The notes under the pieces: model-generated
Told to the model about the DNA's origin: nothing
Database searches by the model: none
Seen by the model: only the letters and a program-made list of their open reading frames with translations
From: Knoellia koreensis
Lineage (GTDB): Bacteria > Actinomycetota > Actinomycetes > Actinomycetales > Dermatophilaceae
Assembly: GCF_013041615.1 (NCBI RefSeq)
Contig: NZ_JABEPQ010000001.1
Coordinates: 984,976-1,048,975, forward strand
Direction: 5' to 3'
Length of the DNA: 64,000 nucleotides
Made by a program: the position numbers and the translations under genes
Part shown: piece after piece, positions 47,806 through 56,875 of the stretch
Numbering within the stretch: the first letter of the stretch is position 1
Layout: each line of letters starts with the position of its first letter

Positions 47806-50070
47806 GTGCGCCTGCTTTCTGCTGCCCTCGCTGCCGTTGCCATCACCCCCGTCTTCGTGGCCCTCCCGACCGTGTCGTTCGCCGCCCCGGACGCGCCCCA
47901 CCCGGTCAAGCCGCGCGTCCAGTCCACCCGCATCGGCGGCATCGACGCCCGCGCCGAGGGCCAGCTCTGGAGCCGCCGCACCGCCAAGGCGGGCCAAGCC
48001 CTCAGCACCCTGACGCCCATCCAGGAGCGGTCCCGCTTCACCGTCGCCGGTGTCACCTGGGCGCGGACCACCGGCTTCACCGCGAAGGACGTCAACGTCC
48101 AGGTGCGCGTCCGCGAGGACTCAGGGTGGACGGGCTGGGAGTCCCTCCCGGTCACCGACGACGGCCCCCAGGGCGGCACCGCGGAGTCGACCACCGCCCG
48201 CGTCGGCTCCAACCCGCTCGTCACCGACGGCGCCACCGCCATCCAGGTCCGCGTCGACACGACCGACGGCCGCCCCCTGCCCGACGTGCAGGTCACCACC
48301 ATCAACCCGGGCACGTCCGCCGCCGACGACGACCTCACCCCGCGCACCCCCACCGCCTCCGCCTCGGCCGCCGCGACCACCCCCACGATCATCACGCGCA
48401 GGCAGTGGGGTGCCGACGAGTCCCTGCGCGGCGGGGCGAGCTACAGCTCCACGGTCAAGGCCATCGTCATCCACCACACCGCGAGCTCCAACGACTACAC
48501 GCCAGACACCGCCGCCGCCCAGATCCGCGGAATCTACGCCTACGACACCCAGGGCCTAGGCTGGTCCGACATCGCCTACAACTTTCTGGTCGACAAGTTC
48601 GGCCGCATCTACGAAGGACGGGCCGGCTCCATCACCAGCCCCGTCCGTGGAGCCCACGCCATGGGCTTCAACACGGACACGATGGGTGTGGCCGCCCTCG
48701 GCAACTACCAGACCGCCGCGGCACCCGCGGTCATGGTCGACGCGATCGCCAAGGTCGCCGGCTGGAAGCTGTCGCAGTACGGCGTAAACCCTTCTGGCAC
48801 AACGACTCTCACCTCACAGGGCGGCACCGGCACCAAGTATGCCGCGGGCGTCTCGGTGACCCTCCCGACGATCAACGCGCACCAGAACACGTCCTACACC
48901 CTGTGCCCTGGCCAGTACCTCTACCCGCAGATGGCGAACATCCGCACCCGGGCGACCTCCTACGCGAAGTACTCCTCGACCACCGGTCCGGCGCCGGTGA
49001 GCACGAGCGGCCTGTTCGCGGCATACGGGAAGCTGACCCTCGCGACGGGCTCGACGGGGTGGCCGGTGCGTGACCTCCAGCTCGAGCTCAACCGGCGGGG
49101 GTATGCCGCGGGCACGCCGGACGGCGACTTCGGCCCGACGAGTCTTGGTGCGGTGCAACGCTTTCAGAAGGCGATGGTCCTCTCCGTGACCGGCAAGGTC
49201 ACCGCCAACGACTGGCGTGCGCTGTCGGGCCTGAGCTACACGCGCACCGGCGCCCCGACGCCTCCCCCGGCACCCACACCGACGACGAAGGCCATCGCGG
49301 GACTCGACGCGGACGGTCGCGGTGACGTGATCGGACGCACCGGCCCTGGCGACCTGTACTTCTACCCGGGCAAGGTCGGCAGCATCGGCACACCGGTCCG
49401 GCTCGGCAGCGGGTGGAACATCTACCGCCAGGTCGTCTCCCCCGGCGACTTCACCGGGGACCGCATCGCCGACGTCATCGGCATCACTCCGGCGGGTCAG
49501 GCGTACCTGTACCGCGGCAACGGCAAGGGCGGCCTGCAGCCCGGTCGCACGCTGATCGCAACGTCCTGGGCGGCCTACACCGACATCCTCACGCCCGGTG
49601 ACTTCAGTGGCGACGGCAATCCAGACCTGTTGGCGCGCAAGGACAATGGCGAGCTGTGGTTCGTCGCGGGCAACGGCAAGGGGGGTTTCACCGGCAGCTG
49701 GCGCAAGATCGGCACCGGCTGGCAGCTGTTCACCCAGATGGTCACGCCGGGCGACCTCACCGGCGACGGCCGCGCCGACCTGCTCGGCCGCACCGCCTCC
49801 GGCAAGCTCTACCTCTACCGCGGCACCGGCATCGCCACGTCGAAGGCGACCGGCTACCAACCCGGTGTGGTCGTGGCCACGGGGTGGGGCTCGTTCAACA
49901 CGGTCCTCTCGACCGGCGACCTGACCGGGGACGGCAAGGCCGACCTCATCGCCCGGACCGCCGCCAACGTCAGCTACGTCTACCCCGGAACCGGCAAGGG
50001 CACCTTCGCTGCCGGCCGCAAGATCACGGCTCCCTGGGGCGCCACGACGAGGATCGTCGGCGTCCGCTGA
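47806..50070 (+). CDS. secreted PGRP-type N-acetylmuramoyl-L-alanine amidase with FG-GAP repeats
   Basis: 754-residue secreted cell-wall hydrolase. A signal peptide (~1-27) is followed by a 170-residue beta-rich region, then a PGRP/amidase_2 catalytic domain (about 195-390) with KAIVIHHTASSNDY, the zinc His pair and GVAALGNY. A peptidoglycan-binding-1 domain follows (LQLELNRRGYAAGTPDGDFGPTSLGAVQRFQ). The C-terminal ~270 residues hold four VCBS/FG-GAP-like repeats of the pattern GDxTGDGxADLxxR. The start is GTG at 47806. It cleaves the amide between MurNAc and the peptide stem. The repeats may bind wall polymer or calcium. Confidence 0.92.
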   Translation: MRLLSAALAAVAITPVFVALPTVSFAAPDAPHPVKPRVQSTRIGGIDARAEGQLWSRRTAKAGQALSTLTPIQERSRFTVAGVTWARTTGFTAKDVNVQVRVREDSGWTGWESLPVTDDGPQGGTAESTTARVGSNPLVTDGATAIQVRVDTTDGRPLPDVQVTTINPGTSAADDDLTPRTPTASASAAATTPTIITRRQWGADESLRGGASYSSTVKAIVIHHTASSNDYTPDTAAAQIRGIYAYDTQGLGWSDIAYNFLVDKFGRIYEGRAGSITSPVRGAHAMGFNTDTMGVAALGNYQTAAAPAVMVDAIAKVAGWKLSQYGVNPSGTTTLTSQGGTGTKYAAGVSVTLPTINAHQNTSYTLCPGQYLYPQMANIRTRATSYAKYSSTTGPAPVSTSGLFAAYGKLTLATGSTGWPVRDLQLELNRRGYAAGTPDGDFGPTSLGAVQRFQKAMVLSVTGKVTANDWRALSGLSYTRTGAPTPPPAPTPTTKAIAGLDADGRGDVIGRTGPGDLYFYPGKVGSIGTPVRLGSGWNIYRQVVSPGDFTGDRIADVIGITPAGQAYLYRGNGKGGLQPGRTLIATSWAAYTDILTPGDFSGDGNPDLLARKDNGELWFVAGNGKGGFTGSWRKIGTGWQLFTQMVTPGDLTGDGRADLLGRTASGKLYLYRGTGIATSKATGYQPGVVVATGWGSFNTVLSTGDLTGDGKADLIARTAANVSYVYPGTGKGTFAAGRKITAPWGATTRIVGVR

Positions 50071-50081
50071 GGCAACGGCGA

Positions 50082-50115
50082 GAGGGTATGCCGGGCGGTC
50101 ACCCGGCATACCCTC
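50082..50115. repeat. paired GTATGCCG hairpin (14-bp arms)
   Basis: GAGGGTATGCCGGG and its complement around CGGTCA. It starts 12 bases after the amidase stop and ends 18 bases before the converging LacI stop, where a shared terminator is expected. Confidence 0.85.
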
Positions 50116-50133
50116 GTCCGCCTTGCGATCAGC

Positions 50134-51156
50134 TCAATCTCGTTGTGCTGGAGGGGCGGTCGAGTCCCTGACGATGAGCTTGGTGGCCACTTCGAGGGGC
50201 GGAGCCAACGGCCCACCACCCACGACGGCGGCCACGGCGGTGCGCACTGCCAGCCGGCCCATCTGCTCGAGTGGCTGGCGGACTGTCGTCAGGTGCGGGG
50301 TCGCGACGTCCGCGCCCAGGCCGTCGTCGAAGCCGACGACCGACACGTCCTCGGGCACCCGCAGGCCGAGGCGGTGACAGGCCTCGTAGACACCGAGCGC
50401 CACCGAGTCCGAGCCACAGAAGATGGCGGTCGGGCGGTTGGGACGGCGCAGGAGGTCCTCGGCGGACAGTCCGTCCTCGGTGTGAAAGTGGCCCGGGACA
50501 ACGAGATCCGGGTCCGGAGCGATGCCCGCGCGGCGCAGCGCGTCGTGGTAGCCCGCGAGGCGGTCACCGCCGGCGTGGGAGCGCGGGTTCGCGCCGATGA
50601 AGGCGATGCGGGTGTGGCCGAGGCCCACCAGGTGCTCGGTCGCCTCCACCCCGCCGCGGAAGTTGGTGGCCCCCACCGTCGCCACCCCTGACGACAACCG
50701 CATGACCGGGTCGAGGACCACGAGCGGCACGTCGGCCTGCTCTGCTGCGGAGATCGTGGCGGCGGTGACGTCGGTCGCGACGAGGATGAACGCCTGCGCG
50801 CCCTTGCCTGCCGCATCGGCCATCCACGCTGGTGATCCCGGGCGGCGCGCATGGGGGCCGCCCTGACGCTGCGAAACCACAGCGACGGCACCGGACTCCT
50901 CTGCCTCCAGGACGATGCCCTCGAGGACCTGCGGCGAGTAGTAGTTGCCGAGCCCGTCGATGACCACCCACAGCGCCACCACGTCCGTCGCAGCCGAACG
51001 CGTCTTGACGACGTAGCCGAGCTGGTCCACGGCCGCCTTGACCTTGGCCACCGTCGCGGCAGAGACGTCGGTGCGGTCGTTGATCGCCTTGGACGCCGCG
51101 GACTTGGAGACCCCGGCCGCCTGGGCGACGTCGGCCAGCGTGGGCACACGTTTCAT
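50134..51156 (-). CDS. LacI-family regulator of the xylo-oligosaccharide genes
   Basis: 340-residue transcription factor. The N-terminal helix-turn-helix PTLADVAQAAGVSKSAASKA is the LacI type, followed by a periplasmic-binding-like sugar domain (VVIDGLGNYYSPQ, FIGANPRSHAGGDRLAGY, FCGSDSVALGVYEA, VVGFDDGLGADVATPHLTTV). Divergent from the transporter operon. The shared intergenic region holds CGAAACGGTTTCG-type sites, and another lies before the first GH3 gene. It likely represses in the absence of a xylose-derived ligand; that ligand is inferred from xylA and GH3 genes. Confidence 0.9.
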   Translation of the reverse strand: MKRVPTLADVAQAAGVSKSAASKAINDRTDVSAATVAKVKAAVDQLGYVVKTRSAATDVVALWVVIDGLGNYYSPQVLEGIVLEAEESGAVAVVSQRQGGPHARRPGSPAWMADAAGKGAQAFILVATDVTAATISAAEQADVPLVVLDPVMRLSSGVATVGATNFRGGVEATEHLVGLGHTRIAFIGANPRSHAGGDRLAGYHDALRRAGIAPDPDLVVPGHFHTEDGLSAEDLLRRPNRPTAIFCGSDSVALGVYEACHRLGLRVPEDVSVVGFDDGLGADVATPHLTTVRQPLEQMGRLAVRTAVAAVVGGGPLAPPLEVATKLIVRDSTAPPAQRD

Positions 51157-51177
51157 GGGCGTGAGTGTACGACCTGT

Positions 51178-51190
51178 CGAAACGGTTTCG
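51178..51190. promoter_or_regulatory. LacI-family operator (proximal to lacI-like gene)
   Basis: CGAAACGGTTTCG is a 13-bp near-palindrome, the typical LacI-family site. It lies 21 bases upstream of the regulator start, so the regulator probably controls its own gene. Confidence 0.7.
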
Positions 51191-51249
51191 GGACGCGTCG
51201 TGCGCCGTGTCACCCGACGACCACCGTGTCCAGGTGGGGAAATTGGGTC

Positions 51250-51279
51250 TTGTCGGATGACGGTGGCTCGGGCTAGCCT
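51250..51279 (+). promoter_or_regulatory. promoter of the xylo-oligosaccharide operon
   Basis: TTGTCG (51250-51255) and TAGCCT (51274-51279) are separated by 18 bases, a good match to a sigma-70 promoter. The operator cluster begins 3 bases downstream, so bound repressor would block RNA polymerase. Confidence 0.6.
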
Positions 51280-51281
51280 GC

Positions 51282-51314
51282 CGAAACCAAGCGAAACGGT
51301 TCGAAACCGTTTCG
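51282..51314. promoter_or_regulatory. LacI-family operator cluster at the transporter operon
   Basis: Three overlapping or adjacent half-palindromes: CGAAACC at 51282, CGAAACGGTTCG at 51292-51303 and CGAAACCGTTTCG at 51302-51314. They sit between the -10 box and the binding-protein start at 51340. Their consensus matches the site at 51178, so one regulator is likely responsible. Confidence 0.75.
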
Positions 51315-51339
51315 GCATGTGACACAGAGAGGTGTTCCC

Positions 51340-52659
51340 ATGGCAGGACTGACCCGGAGAGCCGTCATCGCAGCCTCGGTGGCTGCGGCCCTGAGCCTTG
51401 CGGCGTGTGGCGGTGGCAAGCAACCATCCGGCCCAGGAGGCGCGGCCAGCGCCTCCAAGACGGGCTTCTCCGCCTGGGCCCTCACCGGCGGCGCCGAGAC
51501 CACGATGAAGAACTCGTTCGCGACGTGGACCAAGGAGAACTCCTCCGCGCCGGCCTCCGTCGAGTTCATCGCCAACGACGCCTACAAGGAGAAGATCCGC
51601 ACGGCCGTGGGCTCGGGCAACGCCCCCACCCTGATCTGGAGCTGGGCCGGTGGGTCCCTGCAGGACTACGTGAAGAACAAGAACGTCGTCGACCTCACCG
51701 ACTCCACCAAGGAGCTCCAGTCGCGCCTGGTGCCCTCGATCCTCAACACCGGCAAGGTCGACGGCAAGGTCTACGCCGTCCCCAACAACAACGCCCAGCC
51801 GGTCCTCATGTACTACAACATGGACGTCCTCAAGAAGGCCGGCATCACGACTCCCCCGAAGACCTACGCCGAGCTCCTCGACGCCGTGTCGAAGCTCAAG
51901 GCCGCCGGGGTGAAGACGCCGATCTCGCTCGCCGGGCAAAGCCTGTGGCCCGAGCTGATGTGGATCGAGTACCTGCTCGACCGACAGGCCGGCACCGAGG
52001 TCTTCGACCGGATCCTCAAGGGTGACAAGACCGCCTGGTCCGACCCGGGGATGCTCGAGGCCATGAAGAAGGTGCAGGAGCTGGTCAAGGCGGGCGCCTT
52101 CGGTGACAAGTTCGGCTCGGTCGTCGCCGACTCGAACGCCGACGCCGCCCTGCTCTACACCGGCAAGTCGGCCATGCTGCTCCAGGGCGCCTGGGTCTAC
52201 GGCACGTTCCTCACCGACGCCCCCGACTTCGTCAAGAGCGGCAAGCTCGGATGGGGCCCCTTCCCGGCCATCGAGGGCGGCAAGGGCGACCCGAGCAACG
52301 TCTACGGCAACCCCGCCAACTTCTGGTCCGTCTCGGCCGCAGCCAGCCCGGAGCAGCAGAAGGCCGCCATCGACTACCTCAACAAGGCGATGTTCAACGA
52401 GAGCTATGTCAGCGACCTCGTCAAGGACGGCATGGTGCCCGTCACCAACGACGCGGCTCCGAAGTTCAAGGGCAGCGACCAGGAGAAGTTCCTGACCTAC
52501 GCCTACGACATGACGGCCAACGCCAAGAACTTCCAGCTCTCCTGGGACCAGTCCTTGTCCGCAGCCCAGTCGCAGGCCCTGCTCAACAACCTGGGTCAGC
52601 TCTTCCTCGGGCGGCAGACCCCTGAGGGGTACGCCAAGGCGATGCAGGCCCTCCAGTGA
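51340..52659 (+). CDS. carbohydrate ABC transporter, substrate-binding lipoprotein
   Basis: Family-1 sugar-binding lipoprotein, 439 residues. A lipobox LAAC gives Cys near residue 23. The mature part has the CUT1 pattern, including NVVDLTDSTKELQSRLVP, VPNNNAQPVLMYYNMDVLKKAGI and WPELMWIEYLLDRQAG. The ATG at 51340 is preceded by AGAGAGG. It is the first gene of the operon. Xylo-oligosaccharide as ligand is inferred from the downstream genes. Confidence 0.9.
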   Translation: MAGLTRRAVIAASVAAALSLAACGGGKQPSGPGGAASASKTGFSAWALTGGAETTMKNSFATWTKENSSAPASVEFIANDAYKEKIRTAVGSGNAPTLIWSWAGGSLQDYVKNKNVVDLTDSTKELQSRLVPSILNTGKVDGKVYAVPNNNAQPVLMYYNMDVLKKAGITTPPKTYAELLDAVSKLKAAGVKTPISLAGQSLWPELMWIEYLLDRQAGTEVFDRILKGDKTAWSDPGMLEAMKKVQELVKAGAFGDKFGSVVADSNADAALLYTGKSAMLLQGAWVYGTFLTDAPDFVKSGKLGWGPFPAIEGGKGDPSNVYGNPANFWSVSAAASPEQQKAAIDYLNKAMFNESYVSDLVKDGMVPVTNDAAPKFKGSDQEKFLTYAYDMTANAKNFQLSWDQSLSAAQSQALLNNLGQLFLGRQTPEGYAKAMQALQ

Positions 52660-53612
52660 CCGCGACCCCACGGGTCGGCGCCTCGGCGCCGGCCCGTCGG
52701 GGGCGGGGCACCGCCGACACCGGTGCAGGGAGCCGGGGTGCCGGCTCACCCGGCCCCTCGGCTTGGCTCGCCGCACCCGCGCTGCTGTTCTTCGGGCTGT
52801 TCGCCATCGTGCCGCTGCTCGGAGTCGTGGCCCTGTCCTTCACCAAGTGGGACGGCCTGGGCTCCCCCACCTTCGTCGGCCTCGACAACTGGCCCCGGGT
52901 GCTCGGGGACCCGGTGACGCAGAACGGCCTCAAGCTGACCATCCTGCTCACCGTCTTCACCCTGATCATCCAGGGGCCCATTGCCCTGCTGCTGGGCGTC
53001 TTCATGGCCGGCCGGCAGCGCTACCGCGAGCTGCTGTCGATCCTGTACTTCCTGCCGCTGTTGTTCTCCGCGGCCGCCGTCGGCATCACCTTCAAGGCGT
53101 TGCTGGACCCGAACTTCGGCCTGGGCCAGGCGGTCGGCTGGGACTGGCTGAACCAGGACTGGCTGGGTCGCCCCGAGCTCGTCATCCCGGCACTGCTGTT
53201 CGTCATCAACTGGTGCTTCGTGCCTTTCCACAGCCTGCTCTACCAGGGTGCGGCGCGGCAGATCCCCGCTTCCCTCTACGAGGCGGCCCGCATCGACGGC
53301 GCCGGCCGGGTGCGCACGTTCTTCAGCATCACGCTGCCGCAGATGCGCAGCACCGTCATCACCTCGGCGACCCTGCAGATCGTGGGTTCGCTGACGTACT
53401 TCGACCTCATCTTCGTCATGACCAACGGTGGCCCGGGCAACGCCACCCGTGTCCTGCCGCTCGACATGTACCTGCGCGGATTCCGTTCGTACGACATGGG
53501 AGGCGCGAGTGTCGTGGGCGTGGTCATCGTCGTCATCGGGCTGCTCGTGTCCTTCCTGCTCAACCGGCTCACGGGCAACACCCGGATGGAATCCCAGATG
53601 GAAGGGGTCTGA
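52656..53612 (+). CDS. carbohydrate ABC transporter, permease 1
   Basis: CUT1-type inner-membrane permease, 318 residues, with six helices. The EAA loop is YEAARIDGAGRVRTFFSITLP. A ~30-residue Ala/Gly/Arg-rich extension precedes the first helix. It starts with a GTG at 52656 overlapping the binding-protein stop (GTGA), so the genes are coupled. Confidence 0.9.
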   Translation: MTATPRVGASAPARRGRGTADTGAGSRGAGSPGPSAWLAAPALLFFGLFAIVPLLGVVALSFTKWDGLGSPTFVGLDNWPRVLGDPVTQNGLKLTILLTVFTLIIQGPIALLLGVFMAGRQRYRELLSILYFLPLLFSAAAVGITFKALLDPNFGLGQAVGWDWLNQDWLGRPELVIPALLFVINWCFVPFHSLLYQGAARQIPASLYEAARIDGAGRVRTFFSITLPQMRSTVITSATLQIVGSLTYFDLIFVMTNGGPGNATRVLPLDMYLRGFRSYDMGGASVVGVVIVVIGLLVSFLLNRLTGNTRMESQMEGV

Positions 53613-53613
53613 C

Positions 53614-54450
53614 ATGGCTGTCCTGGCGCGGCGCCGCGAGACGCCCAATGTCCTCGGTGGCCTCCTCGGCTGGGTCTACCTCGCGATCACGATCCTGCCG
53701 ATCTACTACATCGTCGTCACGAGCATCCGGCCGCGGTCGACCTACTACTCGGAGAACCCGCTGTCGTGGCCGGCGACACCGACCCTCGAGGCCTACCGGC
53801 AGGTCCTCGCCGCCGACTTCGGACGCTACTTCCTCAACTCGGTGATCGTCACCGCCGTGAGCGTGGCCGCGGTCGTGTTCTTCAGCCTCTTGGCGGCGTA
53901 CGTCATCGTCCGCAACCGCAGCAAGCTCACCCGGCGCATGTTCAACCTGCTGCTGCTCGGCATCGCAATTCCGTTGCAGGGCGTGATCATTCCCGTCTAC
54001 TACCTCATCGTGCAGGTGGGTCTGTACGACACGCTCTGGGCAATCATCCTGCCCAGCATCGGGTTCGCGATCCCGATCACCGTGCTGATCCTCGTCAACT
54101 TCCTGCGCGACGTGCCGGGCGAGCTGTTCGAGTCGATGCGCCTCGACGGGGCCACGGACTGGCGGATGCTGTGGACGCTCGTCGTGCCGCTCAGCCGGCC
54201 GGCGATCGTGACGGTGGCCGTCTACGACGCGCTCAACGTGTGGAACGGCTTCCTCTTCCCGCTGATCCTCACCCAGAGCTCGTCGATGCGGACACTGCCG
54301 CTCTCGCTGTGGTCGTTCCAGGGTGCCTTCACGGTGAACGTGCCCGCGATCCTCGCGGCGGTCGTCCTGTCGGTGCTCCCCATCCTTGCCGCGTATGCCG
54401 TGGGCCGTCGCCAGCTCGTGTCCGGGCTGACCGCCGGCTTCGGCAAGTAG
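53614..54450 (+). CDS. carbohydrate ABC transporter, permease 2
   Basis: CUT1-type permease, 278 residues, six helices, EAA loop ESMRLDGATDWRMLWTLVVP. The ATG at 53614 is one base past the first permease stop. The ATPase for this CUT1 transporter is not in the window; actinobacteria often share one MsiK ATPase among several such systems, so it is probably elsewhere. Confidence 0.9.
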   Translation: MAVLARRRETPNVLGGLLGWVYLAITILPIYYIVVTSIRPRSTYYSENPLSWPATPTLEAYRQVLAADFGRYFLNSVIVTAVSVAAVVFFSLLAAYVIVRNRSKLTRRMFNLLLLGIAIPLQGVIIPVYYLIVQVGLYDTLWAIILPSIGFAIPITVLILVNFLRDVPGELFESMRLDGATDWRMLWTLVVPLSRPAIVTVAVYDALNVWNGFLFPLILTQSSSMRTLPLSLWSFQGAFTVNVPAILAAVVLSVLPILAAYAVGRRQLVSGLTAGFGK

Positions 54451-54469
54451 TCACGAATTTCCCTTGTCC

Positions 54470-54482
54470 CAAAACGTTTCCG
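54470..54482. promoter_or_regulatory. degenerate LacI-family operator before the GH3 gene
   Basis: CAAAACGTTTCCG resembles the CGAAACNGTTTCG sites at 51178 and 51302. It lies 23 bases before the GH3 gene start and 20 bases after the permease stop. An internal promoter under the same regulator is likely. Confidence 0.5.
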
Positions 54483-54505
54483 CACCATTCAGGAGAGTCA
54501 CTTCC

Positions 54506-56809
54506 ATGCAGCCATGGCAGGACCCCAACCGCAGCGTCACCGAACGCGTCGAGGCCTTGCTGGCCGAGTTGACCCCACACGAGAAGGCGGGCCAGCTGGG
54601 CAGCTTCTGGCCGATCCCACCCGAGGACGACACGGTGGCCGGTGACGTCGCCCCGATGTCCACCGCCTTCGCGGCGGGCCTCCCATGGAGCGACTCGATC
54701 GAGCACGGACTCGGCCACCTGACCCGCAACTACGGTGCCGGACCGGTCAGCGTCGAGGACGGTCTCGCCCAGCTGCGACGCCTCCAGGGCGACGTGGTCG
54801 CACAGTCTCGCCACGGCATACCCGCCATCGTCCACGAGGAGTGCCTCACCGGGTTCACCGCTCTCGGGGCCACCGTCTATCCAGCGGCCATCGCGTGGGG
54901 TGCAACCTTCGACCCCGAGCTCGTCCGCGAGATGGCACGCGCGATCGGTGACGACATGGCGGCAGTCGGTGTGCACCAAGGACTTTCGCCACTGCTGGAC
55001 GTCGTGCGCGACTACCGCTGGGGCCGCGTGGAGGAGACGTGCGGCGAGGACCCCTACCTCGTCGGCACCCTTGGGACGGCGTACGTGCAGGGCCTCCAGG
55101 AGGCAGGGGTCATCGCCACCCTGAAGCACTTCGTCGGGTACTCGGCCAGCAAGGCGGGGCGCAACCACGCTCCCGCCCCGCTCGGTCGGCGTGAGCTCGA
55201 GGACATGCTGCTGCCGCCGTTCGAGATGGCGGTCCGCGAGGGTGGCGTCCAGTCCGTGATGAACTCGTACTCCGACATCGACGGCGAGCCCGTCGGCGCC
55301 TCGGTCGAGCTGCTGACCACCGTGCTGCGCGACCGCTGGGGGTTCACGGGGACGGTGGTCTCCGACTACTGGTCGGTGACCTTCCTGGAGCTCATGCACC
55401 ACGTCGCGGCCGATGCCGCTGCCGCCGGGCGGCTGGCGCTGACCGCTGGCATCGACGTCGAGCTGCCGGGCACCTCGTCCTACCACTCACTCGCCGACGA
55501 CGTCGTGGCCGGGCGGCTCGACGAGAAGCTGCTCGACCGGGCCGCGCGACGGGTGCTGCGGCAGAAGGTCGAGCTGGGCCTGCTCGACGAGGGCTGGGAC
55601 GCCCAGGCCCAAGGCCGCGACCGCGATCTCGACAGCGCGGACAACCGCGCGCTCGCGCGGCGGGTGGCCGAGGAGAGCATCGTGCTGGTCAAGAACGACG
55701 GCATCCTGCCCCTGAGCGGCACGCCCCGCATCGCCCTCGTCGGCCCTACCGGGGACGACCCGCGCACGTTCATGGGCTGTTACTCGTTCCCCAACCACAT
55801 CCTCTCCCGGTACGAGGGTGCGGGGCTCGGCATCGACGTCCCTTCGCTGGCCGACATGCTGGCCTCGGCTCTGCCCGCCGGGAACGTCGTGACTGCGCTC
55901 GGCGTGCCGATCCTCGAGCCCGACGACTCCGGCATCGAGGCGGCGGTGGCCGCGGCCCGCGACGCCGACGTGGCGGTGGTCGCGGTCGGAGACCTGGCCG
56001 GGCTCTTCGGGCGAGGCACCTCCGGCGAGGGCTGCGACGCGGTCGACCTGTCGCTGCCGGGACTCCAGGGTCGACTCGTCGAGGCCGTCCTCGCGACGGG
56101 GACGCCGGTCGTGCTGCTCGTCGTGTCGGGTCGCCCCTACGCGCTGGGAGAGTATGCCGCGCGGTGTGCAGCGATCGTCCAGGCCTTCATGCCGGGCGAG
56201 GAGGGCGGGGGCGCGATCCTGCGCGTCCTGACCGGTGAGGTGAACCCCAGCGGCCGGTTGCCGATCGCCATCCCCGACCACCCGGGCGGCCAGCCCGGCA
56301 CCTACCTCGCTCCCCCGCTGGCGTGGTACTCCGAGGGCATCTCCAACCTCGACCCGCGACCCTTGTACCCGTTCGGTTTCGGGCTGTCCTACACCAGCTT
56401 CGAGCTGTCCGACCTGGAGGCGTCTTCGACGCAGATGGACGTCGACGGCAGCATCGACGTCTCCGTCACCGTCAGCAACACCGGTGACCGCGCCGGCAGC
56501 GAGGTGGTGCAGCTCTACCTCAGCGACCCGGTGGCCCAGGTGACCCGGCCCATCAAGGCGCTCATCGGCTACGCCAAGGTCCCGCTCGAGCCGGGTGAGT
56601 CACGCCGCGTGACGTTCACCGTCCACGCCGACCGGACGTCCTTCACCGGGCTGCGTCACGAGCGCATCGTCGAGCCGGGCGACATCGTCCTGTCGGTCGG
56701 CACCTCGAGTGAGGACCGGCCCCTGGCCGTCACCGTCCAGATCACCGGCGAGGAACGCATCGTTGGCGAGGGCCGTGTCCTCACGACGCCGATCCGCATC
56801 GAACCCTGA
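54506..56809 (+). CDS. glycoside hydrolase family 3 beta-xylosidase/beta-glucosidase (cytoplasmic)
   Basis: GH3 enzyme, 767 residues, no signal peptide. The catalytic nucleophile Asp lies near residue 287 in GTVVSDYWSV. The N-terminal barrel shows SRHGIPAIVHEECLTGF and KHFVGYSASKAGRNHAP; the C-terminal half has the alpha/beta sandwich and a fibronectin-III-like domain (SVTVSNTGDRAGSEVVQLYL). AGGAGAG precedes the ATG at 54506. The HEECLTGF-type loop and linkage to xylA favour beta-xylosidase, though beta-glucosidase cannot be excluded. It likely releases xylose from imported oligosaccharides. Confidence 0.9.
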   Translation: MQPWQDPNRSVTERVEALLAELTPHEKAGQLGSFWPIPPEDDTVAGDVAPMSTAFAAGLPWSDSIEHGLGHLTRNYGAGPVSVEDGLAQLRRLQGDVVAQSRHGIPAIVHEECLTGFTALGATVYPAAIAWGATFDPELVREMARAIGDDMAAVGVHQGLSPLLDVVRDYRWGRVEETCGEDPYLVGTLGTAYVQGLQEAGVIATLKHFVGYSASKAGRNHAPAPLGRRELEDMLLPPFEMAVREGGVQSVMNSYSDIDGEPVGASVELLTTVLRDRWGFTGTVVSDYWSVTFLELMHHVAADAAAAGRLALTAGIDVELPGTSSYHSLADDVVAGRLDEKLLDRAARRVLRQKVELGLLDEGWDAQAQGRDRDLDSADNRALARRVAEESIVLVKNDGILPLSGTPRIALVGPTGDDPRTFMGCYSFPNHILSRYEGAGLGIDVPSLADMLASALPAGNVVTALGVPILEPDDSGIEAAVAAARDADVAVVAVGDLAGLFGRGTSGEGCDAVDLSLPGLQGRLVEAVLATGTPVVLLVVSGRPYALGEYAARCAAIVQAFMPGEEGGGAILRVLTGEVNPSGRLPIAIPDHPGGQPGTYLAPPLAWYSEGISNLDPRPLYPFGFGLSYTSFELSDLEASSTQMDVDGSIDVSVTVSNTGDRAGSEVVQLYLSDPVAQVTRPIKALIGYAKVPLEPGESRRVTFTVHADRTSFTGLRHERIVEPGDIVLSVGTSSEDRPLAVTVQITGEERIVGEGRVLTTPIRIEP

Positions 56810-56875
56810 CTTCCGCCCCCTGCACGCAACGCTCGAACCCGACCCTTGAACGCAACTCACGACAGGAGCGATCCC